Positions 59,001 to 64,000 of a stretch of DNA of 64,000 nucleotides are shown here, piece by piece. Position 1 is the first letter of the stretch, and the number at the start of each line of letters is the position of its first letter. The stretch lies in the NCBI GenBank assembly GCA_037179335.1, contig JAKZHN010000043.1, forward strand, positions 124,001-188,000, in the 5' to 3' direction. The position numbers and the translations under genes are program-made. The notes below the pieces were generated by a model, which made no database searches, had not been told where the DNA came from, and saw nothing but the letters and a program-made list of their open reading frames with translations. Origin of the DNA: Cyclaneusma minus (lineage: Eukaryota; Ascomycota; Leotiomycetes; Marthamycetales; Marthamycetaceae).

Positions 59001-60838
59001 CTCGTGTCTGCGAGACGGCGGATTTCAACGAGAAGATCTCCGCATGGAGCTCGGCGCCTCCTTCTGCAGCCACCATCACGCCAACCTTGCACATGCAGTC
59101 CACCGACCTGGTCACATCACGAATCCTTCGCTTCTCTTAAAATGCAATTAAATGCACCTCTGGTTATCGTTTACAAATTCCCCCGCATATGAGGTTATCC
59201 CAGCCGATAGCGCCCCCACATCCAGGCGTTGGATTCAATTGAGTTTATGCACGCTTTGATGGCTGATGTTGGGCTGAATTCAGCCTTCTCTCCATTGCCC
59301 TTTGAGGCATGTGAATGCGAAAGGAGCAACGGCATTTGCCTGTCACTCTGATCTGTATTTTCACTTTCCGGTCACTCCTCTCAACTCTCACCTCTCGTTG
59401 TTTGCAAGCCGGACGATCTCTCATCACCAAAACCAAACGCAGCTGGTGAAAACCGACTGGTAAGTACAACCATAGTCTCATCAATCGGGTGCTGGCCATT
59501 CACATTTCTTTTCCCGCTCCCGGCGTTGTGACCCGGCGGGCCGCGAGACCCGGGTCGTGGCTTCAGTATGCCAAGCCGTCTGTCCCGCAGTTGAGCAAAA
59601 CTACTTCCTTACTTTTTTTCGGCACGTCCAAGGTTCGGAACATGAAACTCAAACGACGATGGCTTCAAAGTCAATTTGGATCGTGTGTTTCCAGTCCGGA
59701 CGATGGAACGCTCCCCTCACTGCGGCAGCGCTTGGGAGCTATGAGGCTCAAGCTGCTGTTTCCCAAATAGACTTTCGCAAGCGCGACGAGTCTGGATCTC
59801 CCAAGCCTCAAGCTCGTTGAATTAGCTCTGGCCTCTGGATATCTACTGTATGCTAAAAGCTTTGGCTGTTTCGGATATAGTTAATATCTTGTTTGGAGGC
59901 TGCTGCTGTGCGGGATGTTACATGAGGGCCGAAGCGGCTTTTCGAGTCTTTGTTCTACGTTTTCATGCGATACTACTCTAGGACTTGTTGATTGCTTGGT
60001 CTCTTTCTCAACCGGCACATTGCAGCTGGAGAAGTCTCATCTGGAATACCCGAGGAGTCACATTCGAATCTCGAGTCGTTATCTTCCAAGGTCAAACGGA
60101 ATCTGAGTCTGCTATGCCACTGCCATATTCGGCTCCCAAAGCAAGCTTTGCCGCAAGCTTCCTATGTGACGCTCGAGCGGCTTAAGACGGGCGGCTTATC
60201 GCAGTCACTAAAGTCTAGTCGTTCGGAGCTTCCCTCCTGTTGAAACCAAGCGAGCGATGCCGTACGCTGTGAAACCATGGCAAAACCAGCCAGCGACCAT
60301 TGCGCTCCAATCCCATGCCACTGTTCGGAGATCTGTGCGCTCACATATTCTGCAACATGATCTGCTATGCATCTGCAAAGTTTGTAGGGGAGTATTGGTG
60401 ATAATACAGGCTTGACTCACAAGTTTCGGGTGGTATCCCTGTGAATCATGATTTTGATATTATCGCGCTACCATGGCCAGCTTATACAGTTATCAAGCTG
60501 CACTTCCCTTGTAATGAGCAGTCGTTGAATCACTGCAAGGTTATGGGTTTCTGGCCAGCGTGACCATGTCGTGGAATATGATATCCCATTATACCTTTAA
60601 AGTACAAAGTTGTTCATTTTCGTAAATTCATTGCTAGTTCATCGCTGTGCTATGAAACCATATCCTGTACAAATAATATCACATATGTTGCTGAAGACGC
60701 AACGGAGCACGAGCAAGCCGCAGCAGCTGAACAGCTGTCAAAGCACCTGATACATATATGCAGATCTCTGCACCAGCCTCCAGACGCCACTGCCGAGCGC
60801 GTGTCTGAGAAGCTCGTCTTGCCACGCTCACGGATGGT
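53055..60838. other. 7.8-kb gene-poor interval
   Basis: The longest stretch without a supportable gene. The first few hundred bases should hold the cdc25 promoter. The rest is of mixed composition, not AT-rich, with many short open frames on both strands but no motif, no splice-joined coding pattern and no transposase or reverse transcriptase signature that I can see. A possible coding relic on the minus strand at 58250-58530 is described in the findings. The segment 55360-55480 is A/T-rich with short inverted repeats. Species-specific genes or long non-coding RNAs cannot be excluded. Confidence 0.5.
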
Positions 60839-61567
60839 TCATGGCGCGGGTCGAGATCTCCGGGTGGCGAGATCCTTTCGTGGCGGCAGGAAGAGCGTGA
60901 TCTTGGGTTGTGGGGAGGTTTCGGAGCTTGAGGATTGCTTTGCGTGGTTTCGGGATTCGGAGCTCATAGGAAAAGACCGGTGGAGGGAGAGGAGGGGCTT
61001 TCGGGGAAGGATGGGATGAGGCGTGCGAGCTCCTTGCGACACGAGCAAATTGTCAACCTTCTTGCCAAACCCTGGGATGCAGGTGAACCAGCCGTGCATC
61101 CACGAGAATCTGGGCTCTCTGTGTTGGGGGCGCTGGTATATCCATCTCTTCCAATCGGGAAAGGCGGCACCACCGGTTTCCTCGTCCTCCTGGAAGAACT
61201 TGTCGAAATGTTTGGGATAGCTTCTATTGGGAAGCGCTCAAGCATTCCACGTCCATGGCTTCCACCAAGTGGTCAGTGGAAGCCTGGCCTTGACCTGGGG
61301 ACCTGGGACTTGCTGCACTGGACTCCGAGGACCTGCACCACCTGGAACTCGAGGACCCGTACCTTGACTACAAGAATCGAGTCTTGTGATGAAGGCTCAG
61401 TTGTCTCTGTAAACGGTGCTGTCAGGCCAACAGACGCAGTCATCTCCGAAGGAAGTGCCGGGCCCAAATGATACATGAGGAGGGAATACGATACTGCTTC
61501 CAAACTTGCTGCTTTTCCCAAAGGTAGTGTGGGATTCGAAGGTACAAAAGTCTCCAAATGAAGTGTC
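60839..61567 (-). pseudogene. Decayed 3' continuation of the J-domain/hexapeptide gene
   Basis: In the minus-strand frame shifted by one base from the main frame, the hexapeptide pattern continues at once (DTSFGDFCTFESHTTFGKSS, SFGPGTSFGDDC). This frame then stays open to 60839 except for two TGA codons at 61399-61397 and 61240-61238. The segment after the second TGA is protein-like and aromatic-rich (AAFPDWKRWIYQRPQHREPR, SWMHGWFTCIPGFGKK). The three parts are 56, 52 and 132 codons. I infer that the original protein was about 240 residues longer and that a small indel and two stops now cut it. No GT-AG intron that restores the frame could be found by eye. A sequencing error at the indel is possible, but it would not explain both stops. 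Confidence 0.55.
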
Positions 61568-62976
61568 AGCCAAACTTCACATGAGAGGGGAAGCTTGTGC
61601 AGCGTTCAAAGGACGTGCTGGATCCAAAGGACGTGCCGGCTTCGAAGGTACAGCCGAATTTGAAGGAATTACCAGTGCCGAATGCGATGGGAGGGAACTC
61701 GCAGCTGCTTCCGAAAGAACAGCCATGTCCAAAAGATGTCCCCTTCTCGAAAGTACAGTAGCTATCAAAGTTGCACTGAGCATCAAACGACACATCAGCC
61801 GGAAATTCGGTCATAGTTCCGAATGAGCTGCCTGATTCGAAGGATATGTTGGGCTTGAAATAACAGGACGTTCCCCAGGAACAAGAGCGTCCGAAAGTCG
61901 TATTCTTGCCGAATGAACAACCGGCACCGAAGTTGGTATTATCCCCAAAGCTGGCATTATCGGGGAAGATTTCGTAGCATTCGAATATCTTGTAGTCCGG
62001 GTACGCATATCCTCCCCGGGAATTTCTTCTGCGTTTTGAGGAAGACGTCGATGGGGTAGACGTAGAGTCGAAGAGGCCCCTGAGCATGTCTTCAACAGCA
62101 TCACTATCGCAATCGAAATCGAAAGACGTGGACCTGCCGAATGTGTAGTTGAACGGGCTTCCAGCCTGAGCGGGGGCAGGCTTGGACCTGTCAGATGAAG
62201 GCGCAGACCTGCGGGAGGAAGACGTGGGCTCGCTGGGGAAAGACCCTGGCATACGGGAAGAAGATGGGGATGTGCCAAAGGATGATTCGAATGGTGCGTC
62301 AGCTCGAGCGGAGGAAGACGTGGGCTTAGGCGCGGACCTAGTGGAGGAGAAGCCGAAAGAGGCGTCAGCTCTAGAGAAGGAAAACTGATAGCCCCCATTG
62401 TCTGGACCAGACGTTCGTCCTCCAGTAGCTCTGTATGACGAGCTGTGAGGATTGCTAGAATAGCTGAACGGATTACTGAAAGGACCTCCATTAGTCTTGT
62501 AAGACGAGCTGTGCGGATTGCTGGGATTGCTGCTGTGCGGGTTGCTGTACGGAGACGACGTGTAGGCCGATCTCTTCGACTGGCGGTACCGGAATTCTCG
62601 CTGGTGCCCCTCCCATTCCATATCATAATTAGATCGCTTGCTCGGATCTGACAGGTGCTCATATGCCTTTCCTACCTAATGTCACGAGTCGATGCGTCAG
62701 TCAAATACTGTATTGGAGCTGACGGCGCAATGATGTAGGGTAGCATAAGCTGAGATGGAGAGAGTGAAGCAAAATATTCGCTCCAAAAGCCATAACAGAA
62801 AGTACAGAATAACATACCTTCTGGAAAGTCATTGTGGAACTCCCTCGCTCTGCCTCGGCGACCTTGTCGGGATGATGCTTGAGGGCAAGCTTGCGGTAGG
62901 CAGACTTGATGGCAGCAGCATCGCAGCTTCTTGTCACGCCAAGGATAGCGTAGTAGTCTTCGAAATGTGACGACAT
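61566..62976 (-). CDS. J-domain (DnaJ/Hsp40) protein with C-terminal phenylalanine hexapeptide repeat
   Basis: Two exons (62976-62818 and 62675-61566; intron GTATGT...ACATTAG) give 422 aa. The J domain fills residues 1-75: EDYYAILGVTRSCDAAAIKS, the HPD motif in LALKHHPDKVAEAERG, and VGKAYEHLSDPSKRSNYD across the splice. J domains stimulate Hsp70 ATPase. No G/F zinc-finger region or client-binding domain of class I/II Hsp40 follows. Instead there is a Ser/Asn/Pro-rich linker with SNPHSSSY repeats, a basic patch SSKRRRNSRGG, and then about 20 six-residue repeats near residues 295-422, of the form (S/T/N)FGxx(C/T), for example NFGAGCSFGKNTTFG. A spacing of one Phe per six residues suggests a beta-solenoid. 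The stop at 61566 looks premature because the repeat resumes beyond it in another frame. Confidence 0.8.
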
Positions 62977-63611
62977 CGTGAGGTGAGCTGAAGTTGAGGA
63001 AGGAGGTGCTCAGGTTGCCCACTTCTTGGTAGTGTTTGGAAATACCGGCTGGTCTGAAGCAGCTGGTCCCTGGAGAAGCGCGTTTGGTCAATACTAGAGT
63101 TTTGGTGTGACAGCGCAAGGTTTCGGGATCGCGATGTATGTTGTGAAGAACACAATCAAATGTGACAATAGTCACGACCGATGCGTTCTGAGTTGAAGAG
63201 GCAGCGGGATACTTGGCGGTTGTGGGAGTTGTGAATAGTATTGGGCATCAGAGGGCATGAGAGGGCATGAGAACCATGGAAGGTGCTGCGGCGGTAACGG
63301 TTGTCAGTGGGGTCATATGGTCAGCACAAATTGCCAGGGCGTGAAGAACGGTGAGCAGGATTTTGGACGCAGACCTGCACGAGAAATGGTGGTAAAATCC
63401 CTCAGGTAAGAATCTGGGAGGTGTGGGTTAAATCGTTTTCGTTGAACGACAGGAAGACGCCAAGTATATCAAAAAGAGACACCCGACTAATGTGGTAGAT
63501 ATAGTAAGATTCTTGTGGGACTTTTGGAAGAGTTTTTTATGCGCCGCCATGGAAGTTATACGGTTCAGCTTTCGAAAATCTGTTTGATTTGACCAAGTCC
63601 CCAAATCACGG
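62977..63611. other. Upstream region of the J-domain gene
   Basis: About 630 bases that should include the J-domain gene promoter on the minus strand and the 3' side of the coiled-coil frame at the window edge. A short GAGGGCATGA direct repeat occurs near 63249-63271. A longer minus-strand frame over 62672-63175 overlaps the J-domain exon in another frame and is a shadow. Confidence 0.4.
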
Positions 63612-64000
63612 TTATGAATCATGAGGCCTAAAGTACTTCGAATACTGGTCATGCTTGTCTCTCAACGCATGCTGCTCAATTACTAGTAGAGCCTGGAAAT
63701 GCCCCGCAACACCACCAAGGAAATCCAGCAGCTCCTTATGAGCACGACGACTCTTATCCAGGCTTTCCTGAGTCACAGCCAGACTTTGCTCCAGATCGTA
63801 ACACCTCCTGGCGTCACTCTGAATTATGGCAGTCTTTGCGTCAACAGAGTCTCTCAGAGATGAATTCTCAAGTCGCAGGTGGGAGAAAACATAGTGAAGT
63901 GCCTCCTTGTCGTGCTCCTACTGGGAAATGATACTGCCGGCCTGCTCAGCTCGTGTCTTGGCCCTGTACTCCTCGGTTTCCTTAGTAATCTGGAGACTCT
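63612..64000 (-). pseudogene. Coiled-coil protein fragment with an in-frame stop, cut by the window edge
   Basis: Read on the minus strand from the edge, the frame gives LQITKETEEYRAKTRAEQAG, then a TAG at 63920-63918. It then continues in the same frame for about 100 codons rich in Leu, Glu, Lys and Gln with heptad-like spacing (RLENSSLRDSVDAKTAII, LEQSLAVTQESLDKSRRAHK) to a TAA at 63614-63612. No Met occurs after the TAG, so a downstream start is not available. Either the gene is broken, or an intron ends at ...CCCAGTAG just before the second part and the first part only looks coding. No family was recognised beyond the coiled coil. Confidence 0.45.

Noticed and set aside
60040..60080. TTCGAATC-like word resembling a tRNA B box
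   Set aside because: No A box, acceptor stem or cloverleaf pairing around it; no tRNA gene was supported anywhere in the window.
61273..61557. 94-codon minus-strand frame overlapping the J-domain gene relic
   Set aside because: It is a third frame; the neighbouring frame carries the hexapeptide pattern and the aromatic-rich sequence instead.

Overview
The window comes from the nuclear genome of a filamentous ascomycete (Pezizomycotina). Genes are split by short GT-AG introns with CTRAY-type branch sites, start contexts are eukaryotic, and a dispersed 5S rRNA gene of Neurospora type sits between protein genes. The gene set (SepH septation kinase, Cdc25 Ras exchange factor, MHYT membrane protein, large ketopantoate reductase-like protein) fits this group. 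A dothideomycete is my guess, from the general look of the proteins only.

Left part (1-29 kb): a ketopantoate reductase-like gene with a Pro/Gly-rich tail, an EamA/SLC35-type transporter, mitochondrial malonyl-CoA:ACP transacylase (mct1), porphobilinogen synthase (hem2), an ankyrin-like gene with two possible first exons, a small conserved basic protein, an unassigned Arg/Ser-rich protein, dihydrofolate synthetase (fol3) divergent from the septation kinase sepH (11 exons, one GC-AG intron), and the WD40 Fe-S assembly factor cia1.

Middle (30-53 kb): a 1,111-residue protein with internal duplications whose centre resembles the region before the helicase in fungal SNF2 proteins; a three-motif MHYT membrane protein; the copper chaperone atx1; an SCPx-type thiolase; a 5S rRNA gene; rqc1/TCF25; a mitochondrial PP2C phosphatase; and a Ras exchange factor with SH3, RasGEF-N and RasGEF domains. 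These are housekeeping or signalling genes. Apart from divergent pairs, their order does not suggest a pathway or a biosynthetic cluster.

Right part (53-64 kb) is different. About 7.8 kb holds no gene I can support. It is followed by a J-domain gene whose C-terminus is a long phenylalanine hexapeptide repeat. The repeat pattern continues past the stop codon in another frame, and that frame continues across two TGA codons, so the 3' end looks decayed. At the right edge a coiled-coil reading frame is cut by an in-frame TAG. The unusual J-domain/hexapeptide architecture and its apparent decay are the most interesting items here. I see no CRISPR, prophage, intact transposon or secondary-metabolite cluster.

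All exon boundaries were set by eye from splice consensus, reading-frame continuity and remembered family conservation. No alignment or search was run.
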